This document shows, in pieces, positions 1 through 12,899 of a stretch of 64,000 nucleotides of DNA. Both the position numbers and the translations under genes were made by a program. The notes beneath the pieces were generated by a model. It saw nothing but the letters and a program-made list of their open reading frames with translations. It was not told the DNA's origin and searched no databases. Source of the DNA: Camarhynchus parvulus (taxonomy: Eukaryota; Chordata; Aves; Passeriformes; Thraupidae). Within the stretch, counting starts at the first letter, position 1, and every line of letters starts with the position of its first letter. The DNA lies in assembly GCF_901933205.1 (NCBI RefSeq), contig NC_044601.1, positions 30,480,352 through 30,544,351 of the forward strand, written 5' to 3'.

Positions 1-593
1 GGGACACCATAGCAACTAGAGATGTTGGAGTAATAACTCAGAATATGAGACACAGCCTTGCTCTTTCTCCCCTCTCCCTATCTGAGCAATGGAGAAGTGG
101 GATAACAGCCAGTTTGTCAAATATTTTGCCAGCTGCAGGGAGTTTTCTGTAGACTGGGCTGTACCAAGGCAAGGGCAGAGCACAAAGATGCCTCAGTGTG
201 CAGGAGGCAGGGGTTGCGTGGGTGCAGGATCCCAAGTTCCCATCTCCAGAATGTGTAGGAAGACATGCATGGATATCTTGCTGTGTAGGGAGGTCTGGCT
301 TTTTGCCTAGCAATCATCTCTTCTTTCAGGGAGACGGTCACACACTAGGGCAGAAATGCTGAAGTTTGAACTCTTACAGTCCCATGGAAAGGAAGTGCTT
401 TTGCATGTGGGTACTGAATTTTCACAGCTGACATCGTTAGTATAAAGACTCTGTTTGACAGCTCATCAGCCAGTCTTTTTCCAGCGGAACAAAGTCTGGC
501 ATTTTAATGCACAGCCGTTTTTCTCTGGCTTGTCTTCACTGCTTATCAGACTGGGAAACACCATGGAGCAAGTTTAGTGTGTTGCTGGGACAC

Positions 594-645
594 AAAAAAA
601 AACAAAAAAAAAAAAAAAAAAAGAAAAAGAAAAAAAAAAAAAAAA
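594..645. repeat. A-rich simple repeat
   Basis: About 50 bases of A broken only by isolated C or G. No retrocopy body or target duplication is recognisable on its left, so it is called low complexity. Confidence 0.85.
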
Positions 646-3637
646 GTCTTCACGTCTCTGAAGGTAAGAAGTAGAGAGGAATCAAGGAATTAATCTAAAG
701 AAAGTGCATCAGAAAACACTCGGCACAAGAACAAGGAAAAAGGATGACCTGGCCAAAGAAACTCTCTCTCTAGTTTTTAACTGAAGAAGAAACCATTCAC
801 TTGGCCAGGACTCCACTGAAATAATTTAATGGAAAACACATCCGCTCCCTTCTCTTGCACATTGTCTTAATAATTTTTTCTCTCTCCTTTTATTATAACT
901 CAGTCAAAGATTGTGATGTTTAGAAAAAGATAATCTGTGCTAACTGACCAGTCTTCAGAAACCTCTCTGAATCAGGCACATCTCTGGCAAAACTGTGGTC
1001 CATACAACTTTTCACCCAAGAAGACAGAATTGTGTTTTTCCCCCCATTTAATTTTGTCAAATCTGACTTTGCTAGGTTGACATTCCAGCTGGAGAAAGAC
1101 AGAGCAACCTTTCTGATCCAAAGGACAGATAAATATAAAAAGTTTAATGTGAAGTAGTGTGTGATTTGATGTAGGGTGTGGTATTCACTTGGGAGTAAAC
1201 ATTCCTTGATTTTCTCCACACTTTGCCGCTCACCTTCTGTATGATCTTAGGGAACCACTTTGCCTCTATGTGCTTTTCTTTTGTCCAATCACTTCATTTG
1301 TCTCTAGGAAAGGCTCAGATCTGTTTTCAGGGTTGTGCCACATGGGACTCCAATTCCAGCAGGGATGGCATAGAATTGCTGCAGTGCACTGCACAGACAG
1401 GTGCTGCAGGAAGAACCTCACGGAGGCATGGAGCTCTCTCTCTTCAAAATAACAACCAAAATATAAATTAAAAGTCTGACTGCTGTCTCCAAATGGCCTG
1501 CACATCTGAGAAAGGAGAGGCAGAAAGAGAGGCACCTCCAACACAGTCCACTCATCTTGGTCAGCTTTCTTTGGGATGAATTGCAGGCTGGAGGTGTCCT
1601 AGCAGGTTGACAGGCATGATGTCTTGGCTGGATTAGACATAAGGCTACAGATGTTTCAAGTGAGACACAGGGACTCCAGCCCCATGAAATGCCTGCTTCT
1701 GGAGTCAGAGAAGGAGAGGGAACCAGTAGACAAGGTGATGAAACTGACAAAATGCACCTCTAACTAGAAAAAAACATTAATTCAGTAATAAAATTCTTGT
1801 TTTCAGTATTGTGTTGTATTCTGCTGCTGGTACATTTGTATGGTGCAACAGAACTTTCTCCTTGCTGTTAATGAAATATAAGCAAATTCTTAAACCCTTT
1901 CAAAGTCTCAGCCCTGCCGGACTGAGGAAATAATGAGAGTAGAATGGACTCTTCTGTGTTTGTGTCTGGACTGGGGAAACCTAATGTGATAAATGAGTGT
2001 GTTGACTAAAGGTTAATTGCTACGTGCAGAGTACTAAAACACTATATTGATGAAATTGTAGGTGAGAAAAATCTAGAGTGAGCACAGAGCAGAACTTTTT
2101 ACAGTTTTATACTATTCTGTTCTGGCTTTCTTTTTTGCTTGCAGTTTAAGAAGAAGAAATTTTGGACATGTGAAAGAATCAAGAGAATCCTGGACCAGTT
2201 CACCTATCCATAACACAGGATTTGCCAACACAAGTTTATCACAATGAACTTTGCAGTAATATCTTCATATACCTGTATCACTGGAAACAACCCACAAGAT
2301 ATGTGGTTTCACCATGAGTTAGTGCTTGCACATGTGATTTAATAGTGGTATCTTTGTCTCACACATTGCTCCTGTGTATTGGGCATTGCAGAGATACTGC
2401 ATTGGATGAAGTGTGCTCCTGAAATTTCATTGAGGTTCCATCGCGGGTATGTTGTGTTTATCAGGTCTCATCCTGATTTGCAACTGCAAGTGTTTTAAAA
2501 GCAATAATGCCAATTACAACTGGACATTCTGCATGTTCTGTTTAATCTGACTGCTGAGGGCAGTGAAAGATAGCTTAAAAATGTCACATCCTATTTCACT
2601 GAGGGAGCACCATGAAGCACATTGTTCTGCCAGTCTAGGTGATTTGATAAACTTTGGTACAGAAATGATTTGACAGCATTCCAAAGAGATGTTTCTGAGA
2701 AACTTTCCCAGTTTCTCGCAATCAGAAACAGCACATTTTTTTTTGAGACTGCTAACACACTGCTGTTCAGTAAGCACATAGCTATCAGAAGATTGTGAAA
2801 TCTCCCTCTGAATCTGGCTCATACAAGATGTAAATGATGGTGGTAAAGCCCAAATGTGGAGAATACCCAGAAAAGAGGTGCAGCTGGTGCATTACTCTCC
2901 AAGCCCTTGCTCTGAGTAACAGTAGTACATAGAATCATTCTGAGATCTGTTCAGAAAGCATAACGAGGATCAGGGCTGTGGAAATCATCTGCCTTGTGTG
3001 TGTTTCATATCGTCAGTGCCATCTGGTCAGCCTCCGCTGTCCTCCCCAAAGTGTATCTCAGAGCTAGAAACATGCATGAAAATCCTGCTTGCACAGATGA
3101 TGAAATTTCTGACATTTCCTTGTCTTGCCATCCATCAGAGTATGTATTCTTTCCCCTCAGGGAATGATGTCCAACATTGTGTCAGTGTTTCTGTGCCCCA
3201 TCCTCCTTTGGGAAGCTCCTGCACAGTTCTCAGTCTTGGTTGAGGTTGTCAGCTCCACAGAGGGACCCAGCTGTGGGCTGGTGTGGGCACAGCTCTATGA
3301 GAAGCAGGTGAGCACAGACTGGAAGAAAACTTCCCAAGCAGCATCCAAGCACAGGCACACCAAGCTAACAGGTTATTATCCTTGCACCAGCAAAAGAAGT
3401 CCAGCATGTGCTGGACTTGATTCACCTAGACATGTCTGTGGCTCAGTTCTGTGCAACAAGGCAACAGAAGCACAGGCACATCTCTGCCTGGTATTTTCCT
3501 CTCTGTGTTAGGCATATCACAAAGCAAACACACAAAAAAATTCACTTCGCTCCATATAGGAAAAATACCACTGTGAATTACCAACTATCCACTATGCATT
3601 TTTTTGGTTTAATTCCAGATTTTCTGCAGCTTTTCTT

Positions 3638-3648
3638 CCCCCCCCCCC
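3638..3648. repeat. Poly-C run
   Basis: Eleven consecutive C, followed about 17 bp on by a T/C tract. Simple sequence. Confidence 0.8.
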
Positions 3649-4969
3649 ACCAGTGCTGCTGTTCTTTTTTTCCCCCATTTAACTGCTGCTGTATTGTCTC
3701 CACAATCACACTAGAAGAAAAATTCTGCTTTCCATCCTATAAGATGCAGGGCCTTGGCTTTAAAAAAACATAGTTCAGGTCAGTAAGAGTCTCCTAAAAT
3801 TCCAGCTAAATCACTTGGACTTGCCAAGCTTTTCTGTTGAAGCTGAAATAATCACAAGCTCATGTTCAAGTAGTTTGCTAGCCTTATGAAATATGTTAGT
3901 TATCTTGAAGAAGATAAAATCCTCTCTCAAAATCCTAAATTATATGTGGCCTTAGCCTTATGTTGCTCAGAAAGGGCTTGGTCCCAGCTGGTGGACATAG
4001 ACAGAACAATAATAGTATCCAGCTTTATGATAGCTGGGTAATATGGATGACATGCTGCCAGTCAGGAGGTCTGATCCACAGGTTAAGCACAACTATACTG
4101 AACAGACAAAGCAACTATACTGGAAGACAGAGATAACAGGATTCAAAAATTTATTTAGGGAAGGCTTGCACTATGTTCGAAAAAGCATCCTCCTATACCC
4201 CATGCATAAGATATTTTGGCCACTTTTCTGCACACCCTGACCTGCAACTGGTCCAAAGCAAGGCCAGGGATAATGGGAATGTTAAATTCTTACAGGATCA
4301 GAATCTATCAATTCTGCTTGAAACAGAAGAAAAGAAGTTTAAAGATAGTGGAGAGTTGTGATAACTAGGTCCAAGAATATTCCTAATCTCTGGTTGTCAC
4401 TTTCATGTTGCTGGTTTTATGCATAAGGAAGTTGTGCAAGTCCTCCTGCCAGATGTCCAAAACACTGGTCCCATCAGTGAAATACTTGATCCCAGTACAA
4501 TCTGATGCTCCAAAAACACTATTTTAAATAAAAGAAAAAATATGTAACTGGTATAAAAAACCAATAATATATTGTTTGTGAACCCCTAGAATGTTCTGTC
4601 TTCTTACAACACATCTCTAATCTTACTACTTTTCACAAATTTTTCACCCCCCTCTGCCTGCTGGAGATCAGAATGTGTTAACTTAATCCTGCTGAAAATC
4701 TGAATTTTGGCTTTGAAGACTGCTGATTACAAAACACAGAAAATATCTTTTCCCATCTTTTTGTGAAACCACAGATTTCTGTTCTGAAGTATGATCACTG
4801 CAGACCCAAAAGCAGGAATAGTGCTAAGAAAAACCTGGAGATTGCGTATGTCCCAGTTCCTGTCTTTCACAGGTGAAGAGACTTCTCTCTCCTGACTTTA
4901 TGCCTTGGATCCTGTTGCAGAGGGAAAACAAAAAAAGGCTGCTGTCTCCCTGGGTCTACTTTTGATAGG

Positions 4970-4983
4970 TTTTTTTTTTTTTT
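4970..4983. repeat. Poly-T run
   Basis: Fourteen consecutive T. Simple sequence with no associated element seen. Confidence 0.8.
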
Positions 4984-6145
4984 CTTCTCACAGGGACTAA
5001 AAATAAATGAAGAAGGGAGGGGCCTTTTGACTAACATAACTGCTGGCTGTAAGGAGAGAAGAACCTGACTGGGAGACCGGAAGAAAGGTTTACAACACCT
5101 CCCAAAATAATAAAATATTTCGTTAACTAGAAAGAGGTTGGCCCGGACCTGGTCTTCTTGCATGTACTTGAGCAGTGGGAAAACCAGCTATTGAGATGCC
5201 AGCAGTGCATTTGAACTGTCTGTGTGTTGGTACTTATTTCCTTGTCTCCTCTGTATTGGTCCAGCCTGGACAGGTCCTTAATTACTTTATTAATTTGTCG
5301 CTTCATGCGTGAGTCAGACACATGCAAGATTTGGTGGTTTGTACCCAGCAAGTTCCAGCAAAGAAGTTCTTGGTTATTACATTGCAGGTCCAGTCCTGCA
5401 ACACAGTCCTGTCAATACAGTGTCAACAGGGAGATATCCCATCTAAATCCACCTGGGATTTATAAATCTGTCTATGCACTGGAATGGCAATATGGCTTGA
5501 AAACAATATATACCCATGTATGAGCCTATCACATACACATGCAGGATGAACACAGTCCCAGATAAACTCCAAGCAGATCACTCTAAGGAAGCAGTTCTGC
5601 ACACTAATCTTCTTTCCCACCTCCCCCCAATCACTTCCACTGTACTAAAACTGCTGGGAAATTCTCTCTCTGGCACATATGATAATCTCCAGCTTTTAGC
5701 AATAGCTACGCTCAACAATCAGCAACAGGAAAGGTGGAGGATGACAAAGGGCAATACAAAGCAAAAGTGAAAGATCAGCTCCTCACATGGTCTCTTTTAT
5801 AGCTAAATGTTACCTCTGTAAAGAGTTCAGACATTTTTAAGATCTATTTACCTCATTGGAAAAGGTAATCATACAGGGACCAAATCTGTGTTCCTTCTTT
5901 CTCACTCATTTTCCCCAAGCAAGTTCTATCCTTAACTAAGCCCCAGAAAAGAAAAAGATGCAAGACAATGGGATTTATTAATTGGAGAGAGTGGTATCCC
6001 CATCTACATGAGCGAATGTGCAGCAGATATTTCAAGGGGTAGAACCAGTCCACTACTGATGAGTTTTGAAAATGTGGCAGTAGAGACAATGATCCTGTTA
6101 TGAATATGAACGAGGCCAAACTTTCTCTGGAGAAAGAGATTCTCG

Positions 6146-6151
6146 TTTATT
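6146..6151 (-). terminator. Polyadenylation signal of the 534-bp LTR
   Basis: The plus strand reads TTTATT (AATAAA on the minus strand), about 50 nt before the LTR 3' end. It supports the minus orientation. Confidence 0.55.
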
Positions 6152-6307
6152 AAAATAGCTACAAGAAACGGAGTACCCAGGATAAGCCCAGGTACCCACG
6201 CAGCAAGCCAAAAACCAAGACTGTGCACTAACCCGAAGCACACTGGGCTCCTCCCAAAACCAAACCCCTATCCAAAAACAAGAACCCCCTGAGTGAACTT
6301 TCCCCCA

Positions 6308-6314
6308 TTTATAG
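6308..6314 (-). promoter_or_regulatory. TATA box of the 534-bp LTR
   Basis: The minus strand reads CTATAAATG, a close TATA match, about 18-145 bp downstream of the CCAAT cluster and about 160 bp upstream of the polyadenylation signal. This is normal U3/R spacing. Confidence 0.55.
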
Positions 6315-6331
6315 TCTGCTTTCAGTCCAGG

Positions 6332-6459
6332 ATTGGTCCATTTTGGATCCACATGATGATTGGTCCATTTCCAGGCTTCTCATTGGTCTTTAACGCCGTT
6401 CATTCTGAACCAATCATTTCTGCAGGGCTTCAAATGATTGGTCAGGTCTTCCGTCCAAT
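6332..6459 (-). promoter_or_regulatory. CCAAT-box cluster in U3 of the 534-bp LTR
   Basis: CCAAT occurs on the minus strand at 6332-6336, 6359-6363, 6382-6386 and 6437-6441, and in the opposite orientation at 6410-6414 and 6455-6459. Six copies in 128 bp, ending about 20 bp upstream of the TATA box, is far above chance. CCAAT boxes are the binding sites of NF-Y; binding here is inference. Confidence 0.6.
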
Positions 6460-8457
6460 CCCTCTTCGACTTCTCCTTGCCCCGCCAGACCACTGTTCCA
6501 CCAAACCCTGGGGCCTTCTCCTGGCACGTTCCAATAAGCCCCCTCTTTAACATAATGCAATTAATATAACATAATTAATACAATATAATTGAACTATACC
6601 CTAATTTAACTTAGCTTTTACCTATAACAATCCCAGTACGTAAAGCATGGCTTTGGTGGTGCAAATCACACTGTGAAAATACCAAAGTTTTTGCCTGAAA
6701 GACTATGTGCAGGACCACACAAGAGAGCTTGCCTAGCCCTGGCACTGCACAGTAAATTTTCTGGAGGTAGAGAGGACAGTCTGGCCATCATCGTGTGGTT
6801 CGATACCAGTTCACCTTCTGTACAGGTGGATCTTGCCATTAGGACAGTGTAGCATGTTTTTAAAAGGGTAATTTTTCTCTGGTTTTTTTACAGGTGAAGA
6901 AAAAGAGACAAAGTGAACCAAGACACCTGAGGCCAATGAGAAGTTTGGTAACTGAGTCTGAATCAGACATTGGGCTGTCTAGTGGGTCAGCATCAAGTTA
7001 ATCAGGTATTCATAAAGCTGTGTTAATTACTAATGTAAATGCGTCCACACTAGAGGGTGCTGCACTGCTTTTCTAAAGTAATTTCCTGTATTTTATTTAA
7101 GCTCCTGCTGAATTCAAGTAAAACTTCTTTTTGCTTGACAGTGAAGGTCTAAAGAACAGGGACTATTCTTGGGTAACTCAATGTAGGCATGCAGTTTTGC
7201 TTTGAAGAATTAAGTTCCTAAGGAGGAAAAGAAACTCCTTTTTAGATCAATGAATTTGCAAAGGCATTTTCCTAGGAAATACTGTACACATACATAACTA
7301 TACATATAAATAATCTTCTTTATTCATAAAAGCAATTAAAAAAAAGAAAACAGAATAAGACAGAATTTTAACAGATACAGTGGAACAGAACTTGTAAGTG
7401 TTTCTTATAAAAAATTTCAATCAAAATGTTGACAGTCAAATTTTTATGGTAGAATATGTAGATATAATAGATTGTTTTATGAAAATCAGTTTTACCAGTA
7501 ACAGTCTGACTTTAAATATCTTTTAAAAGTGCACATACAGATTAAAAAAATCTAACCCAAACACTCATTCTCCAGCAAACTTGAGAAAATTAACTTCAAT
7601 TAAATTAACAAAAACCTCTCAATCTGAAAATGATGTGGGATGAATTTATGTAGCTCAAAGACTGTGAACACAGACTAAGCATGACATCAGGATCAACGAC
7701 ATTCCTAATCAATCAAGGGAGTGGCTGAGACTCTACTCCTTTTAGAGGGGAATAAATTCAGAGAAATGTTGTTGAGGTTAATGGTGGCATGAGTCTAAGA
7801 TTTTAGCACTGGTGTCCTGCTACCAAAGGTGTGTCCTTAGTAAGGAGCATGCATGCACAGATATACATGTGTGCACATATTGAGAATGCAGACATCAGCA
7901 TGTCTCAGCTACATTCTTTGGAACAATTTTCTTTGGCCTGAGAGTGGGAAATAAATTTTGCTGCTGGGAACATAAGAGCCCAGAATAGCTATTATAGAAG
8001 GAGTTAAAGGTTAGTTTTCTCAATGGGCAGCTCAACAGACTCTAAATCAAACACCAGTGAGAGAAGCCATACCATGTGGAATTGAAATGGACATAAATTA
8101 TTCTGCTTTTTTTCTTAAGTTTTCTTCTGTACTACAGTTACCTTATGCTGGCTTTAGCCAAATTAGTGTATCTCTCATACTTTTAGATATCAGACTGCAC
8201 ATACTTTAAGAATTAATACACTATCTGCATACAAACCTGAGAAAGGCATGATTTTGAGCTGCTTTCAACAAACCACAGCTTCTTCCAGATTTTAGGTCCA
8301 TAAGGTGCACAGGCATACTCTCTGCAAATTTATGTTCAGGATTACAATTTGCATAGCATCCTTCATGAAGTTTGTGGGAATGCTGGATTACTCTGCTGAC
8401 AAATTTATGAGATGAAGAGGAAGGTTGTCAATAATTCAATTAAGCTGCTACTAATAA

Positions 8458-8530
8458 TTTTTCAATATATTCATATATTTTCAATATATTTAAATGAAAA
8501 TGTGTATTCAATATATTTTCAATATATTCC
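8458..8530. repeat. AT-rich tandem repeat (TTTTCAATATATT unit)
   Basis: The motif TTTTCAATATATT or TTCAATATATT recurs four times with a short spacer containing ATATATTT. It is an imperfect minisatellite of about 73 bp. Confidence 0.8.
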
Positions 8531-10862
8531 AATAGCTACTGTTGTATGTTGTTTTAAAATGACTGCATAGCAGTGGAATTTGTTACATGTGAAGCTGAAA
8601 AGGCAATATGGCTGTGAAATTATGGTATGTATTGATTAATGCTGACAAAAAAATCTCATAGATTCTATCAGAGGGATAGCTGCTGGAATTGAAGGGAAGA
8701 GATTTTCAAATTAAAAAGCACTCTCCACAGCATCTAGCCGATGCTGCACTTGAGTGCACATGCTGCAGCTTTCCACTGTGTTGAATCAAACTCACATGAC
8801 ACCTCTGGTTTCCTTGTTCCCTGACTTTGTGAGGAGTCCCACTCTCCTTGACACCTGTGGTCCATGGCACACTTTGCTACAGCAAAAGCTCTGCCCTCAC
8901 ATTTCTGCTGCTTATGGTGCTTTACAGCTGCTATAAAAACAATTGTTTTCATGTTTGGATTAAAACAGTAAACAAACTTACTGAAATCAGAGGTGACAGT
9001 TCTATCAGAAACCTTAGTAAGTTCTCCTGAAATTCAGAGGAGGTTTTTTTGACAGGGGAGATAATTCCAAGTGCATGAATTAGGTTTTGTCCTCCAGCTT
9101 TGACTTGCGTAGCTCCATGCGGCTCCTCAGTGGACCATGACAACTCCCTACCTTGCTAAATTCCCCTTCAGCAGCAGACACTTCAGAAAACAAATTCTGA
9201 ATGTTTTTTGCACTGGTACTCTGCCCACGGCAGGGCTCAGAGTGCAGGGCTGACAAGGGCCCCAGCAGAACTGAGTTGCTCAGCCCAGGGAAGGTGGGAA
9301 GGATGCTCTCCCTGCAAGGAGGAAGGGCACAAGGCAGATCACAGCAACCTGGTTTTGAGCCTGCGTACTGGAGACAGACCGTGTGAGGTCTCTGAGTTGC
9401 ACCTACCATTTCAGCATTGCACACTGGAGATATTTCATCCTATGAAAACAAATGCAAAGGAAACAGGAGGAAAAGGAGTACAGATAAAGCCAGACAGGGG
9501 CAAAACATGGTGCATCCTTCCCTTCCAGTGGCATAGAATGCATTGAAGTCCCATTATCACTGTGCCCTCTGCACCTTCTTCTCCAGCATATGGTATATAG
9601 ATTTCACGGATGCCAGATGATATTGCAGAACCATTGTTCGAAATCCAGGTGCACAAACTGTCACTTATTATTTGCATTCAATGGATTACCATTGACTAAA
9701 GAAGATAATACTGGACTTTCATTGCATTTGCTGATAGTAGAGCAGTTCTGCACGTCATGGGAGCTTGACCTTGTGAGGGATGAGATGCCCAGGTGCTGGA
9801 AGAATTGCTTCACACCAGGAGAGTGAGAGGGACAATGTTTTTGTTGCTGTTTTCCTCACCACTGGCACTGGCACAGTGAAGCCTGATGGCTAGGGTATCC
9901 TAGCCATCTAGCAATGCAATCAACTGGTCTCTGTCACTTGAAGCAGGGAGGAGGGGTCTGTGTGTTTCTACTCTCCTGGGGTGCCGTGCAGAAGTAAGAG
10001 CCACAGTATTGGCTGCTTTCAATAAGAGTATAAACCCATATTGAAAAAGTATCTTTGGACATGGGAAGGCCAGGTAGAGCATGCAAAGCCTCAAGAAAAC
10101 ACTTTTGCTGTTTCAATCTCACTTTTTTCACTCAGCTTTTATCATTAAACCAGCTACAATTACTTTCAAGGTCTCCAGTAACTTTTGTCTGCAGATCACT
10201 AGGAAATTCACCCTGAAGTTGAGAAAATATTCACGTTCCTCTGTGGCTCTTTACTTACCAACTTTTCATGCCACTCTGATCTTTCTCTATGTTGCTCTGT
10301 CAGAAATAGATGACTTTTTATCTTTTTTGTCTCTAAGTAACTTCTGTCTTCAGACAAGTTGTTTTATCTGGTCCTCAGCTTATGCCACATTTAACCTCCC
10401 TGTGAGATGTGTTCTTCCTCTATTTCTTACCATATTATTTGTAGGGAGAGAATAACGAGAAGACAAGAGCCCAGTCACATCTTTTACCACAGAGGAGGAA
10501 TAGGATCACTGGTGATCCAGGTCGAGCATGATGAAGGGAGAGATGTCATTTGTGATTTCTTGGGCTCGCTTTCAAGCCAGATCTCCTAAACTTGTATATT
10601 TAAGCATGCATAAAACACACACTTCTTCTCCCACGCTGTTTGATTTATGAATTCAGTGTGGTGCCTCTCTTCTCCAAAGCTTGTCTGCAAAGCCAAACCA
10701 TCCAGCAGAGCAGCTAGCTGGTGACCTTAGACCTTTAACCCGATCACCAGTAATGTCTGCTGATTCTTATATTTCAAATCCTGATGGATCACGTGGGTGG
10801 GCTTGTTTTACTTGCACGTGGCACTATTTGTATCTTCTTGTGTTAAAAACCTAGGAAACAGC

Positions 10863-10887
10863 ATATATATATATAAATATATATATG
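10863..10887. repeat. TA microsatellite
   Basis: Alternating AT/TA over about 25 bp with one AAA interruption. Self-complementary simple sequence. Confidence 0.85.
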
Positions 10888-12039
10888 TTGCACCACATGT
10901 TGCCAAGAGAACATAAGAGGTAAAAGCTGAGTACTTGGGAGTTAGGTAATGCCAAAAACACTTGAACTCCCTCGTGTGCGCACATTATGAAACAGTCTCT
11001 ACTTACAGGATCACATTACTCCTGTTTCCACAGGTCAAGGATACTAGGTGCTGTAAGCTGCAGGGAAGCCTTGATTCTATGTCTCTCCTGTTCCTGTGAC
11101 AGAAATTAGGCGGTAAAATGCAAAACAGAAAACTGTGAGGAATAGGGTAGTTTGGCAACAGGTGTAAGCAAGAAAGTCATCTGGTTGAGATGTAACACTT
11201 TCAAGGTGTGTGGCAATATTTAGCACAAATGTCCTGATAAAAGATTCCTGCATAGTATGATCTGCATTCATACTATTCTCATGTGGTCTGGTCTGTCCTT
11301 GGGACTTCAGGAAGAAAATTGTAATTATGACCAGCAGTAAGATTCACCATCATGGGAAAAATAGAACAGAAAGAAAAGAACCATAGAGACAAAATATATT
11401 TTTCTTTCTGCTGCACATTCGTGTTCCAGAGGTGTGGGGAAGGGAAGAGATTTCATAAGACTAAATTGCGGAGTTATGTGACAAGTCAGCAGTTCTACTA
11501 GGTTGGTCCTTCACATTGGTGTGGAGTGTCAAACTCCATGCATTCAGGCACTTTGCAAGTTTTTTATTGTTTATTCCAGGGAGCACAATAAACCTACTCT
11601 CCCTGGACATGTCTAGTGGTCTGCTGCACAGTAAACCTTTTTCTCTATAGTAAAGAACAAAATTATTGAGAAAAAAGAATTTAAAAAATCCAGGAAATTA
11701 AAGGGAAAAAAAGAGTATAAACACAACCTGAAAGTATATTCACTTTGCCAAAACTTCATTCATAACAGTATGAACATGTTTATTGATGTTGAATTAACTT
11801 CAAACAAACACTCAGGACTGAGGAAAAATGGGTGTCGACTAGAAAAATGGCATAGGAACAGAATAGATGAAAATGTCCTCAAGGTCAGTTTTAGGACATC
11901 TGTTGTTCATAACATGTGTCTATATATAAATATAAAATTACTTGGATGAGGGTGTTGAAAACCTAAGCAATATCCAGCTCTAGTTTCCGTTTGCTCACTC
12001 TGGAGTAATTCCACAGACCGTAGTGGAGAAGATCCAGAT

Positions 12040-12260
12040 TTACCCTGGTTAAAAGATGGAGAGCACAGTCTGACTCTGAGAGCTCAAAACTCTGAGAGCT
12101 CAGAGTTTACAGATGATGCAGAGAATGAACAAATAGCAAGGAAGAGTGTAACCAGATTTCAAGGGATTTGGATTATATTGAGAATTGGAGCCAGAAGATG
12201 GGAAATGCAGTTCATTGTCAAAATGATAAAATAATGAGGCTGAGTTCAAGGAGACAATCT
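12040..12260 (+). mobile_element. Older CR1-like LINE fragment (RT active-site region)
   Basis: Translation from about 12,103 gives FTDDAENEQIARKSV, followed after a frameshift by YIENW-like and MQF-like pieces. This resembles the F-A-D-D-T...D-L-D-Y-I-E-N-W...M-Q-F-N order of reptile/avian CR1 reverse transcriptase. It is far more decayed than the copy starting at 12,900, and the limits are approximate. The match is by eye only. Confidence 0.5.
12072..12108. repeat. Direct repeat and palindrome of an ACTCTGAGAGCTCA unit
   Basis: ACTCTGAGAGCTCA occurs twice, 17 bp apart. The second copy forms AAACTCTGA-GAGC-TCAGAGTTT (12,087-12,108), a 9-bp arm hairpin with a 4-nt loop. It lies within or just before the old CR1 RT fragment. 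Confidence 0.75.
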
Positions 12261-12899
12261 AGGGAATATCTGCTACATTCAGCAAACATCATAACTAGAA
12301 AAGAGATTAAGGCAAAATAATTGAATCCCTCAGCCTGTTACATAGCTACAGTAAATAGAAAGGCCTGTGAGGTATGTGCTTAAGTGCTGTAGTAGAGGTA
12401 GAGAATATTAAAGAAGATGCACAGTAGTCATAGTGTCTATGGCACTGCCTAAGAAATTGTCTCTGCTGGTAATTATCAGTGTACAGAAGTTACCCTGCCA
12501 TTTTTCTTCCTTTCCTGAGAACGCCTAGCACTGATCTGGGCAATGCAAATTAGGAGAAAGGACACCTTGGTGTGGTTTTATCTCTGTCCTTTCTTCTAGT
12601 ACAACTGTGAGATCCCAGTTAGCAGATGGAGGTGGAGAACACCTCAGTGACACACAAGCATTGCATACCCTCACAAGAGAGACTTTAAACCCTGAGTTCC
12701 TCCAGAGAAAAATGTTTTAGGCTGGTAGGTATGCCAACATGTCAGGAAATAGCTCTCATTTGTCTAGGACTTCTATGTTGGTCCAGCTTTGTGATGGATT
12801 TGCAATAATCAGAGTGAACAGAAAAGATTCAGGAGCACTATTTCTATCTCTATCCCCGCATTCACCATTTGTGCTGGCACCATTCTCAGTCCCAGGCTG

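Larger units (their letters stand above)
1..6091. other. Noncoding sequence, no gene seen
   Basis: Short overlapping frames on both strands lack homology, codon continuity or family motifs. The only structured items are the A-rich tract, poly-C and poly-T runs. A pyrimidine tract ending in CAG at 2156 precedes a short open frame but has no donor or recognisable product. Confidence 0.6.
6096..6629 (-). mobile_element. Solo LTR of an endogenous retrovirus, 534 bp
   Basis: The element starts TGTTATGAATATG and ends CCTATAACA, giving inverted TGTTAT/ATAACA ends. It is flanked by the 4-bp duplication ATCC (6092-6095 and 6630-6633). Four-base duplications fit gammaretrovirus-like (class I) insertions. 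On the minus strand it carries, in the proper order, a row of CCAAT boxes, a TATA box CTATAAA (6308-6314) and a polyadenylation signal AATAAA (6146-6151) roughly 160 nt later. No internal retroviral sequence or partner LTR is nearby, so it is a solo LTR. The plus-strand frame at 6293-6550 is a chance frame within it. Confidence 0.87.
6634..12039. other. Noncoding sequence with one exon-like segment
   Basis: AT-rich, with the TTTTCAATATATT minisatellite and a TA microsatellite. The segment 6894-7005 is flanked by an acceptor-like and a donor-like site and is discussed among the findings. Two CACGTG E-boxes lie at 10,790-10,795 and 10,815-10,820. Nothing else is recognisable. Confidence 0.55.

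Noticed and set aside
594..645. A-rich tract as the tail of a processed pseudogene
   Set aside because: No coding remnant to its left, no flanking duplication, and the tract is broken by regular G/C.
2157..2211. Possible exon after a good pyrimidine-AG at 2156
   Set aside because: Only 22 codons in frame one and about 33 in frame two, no donor and no recognisable peptide; a chance acceptor is more likely.
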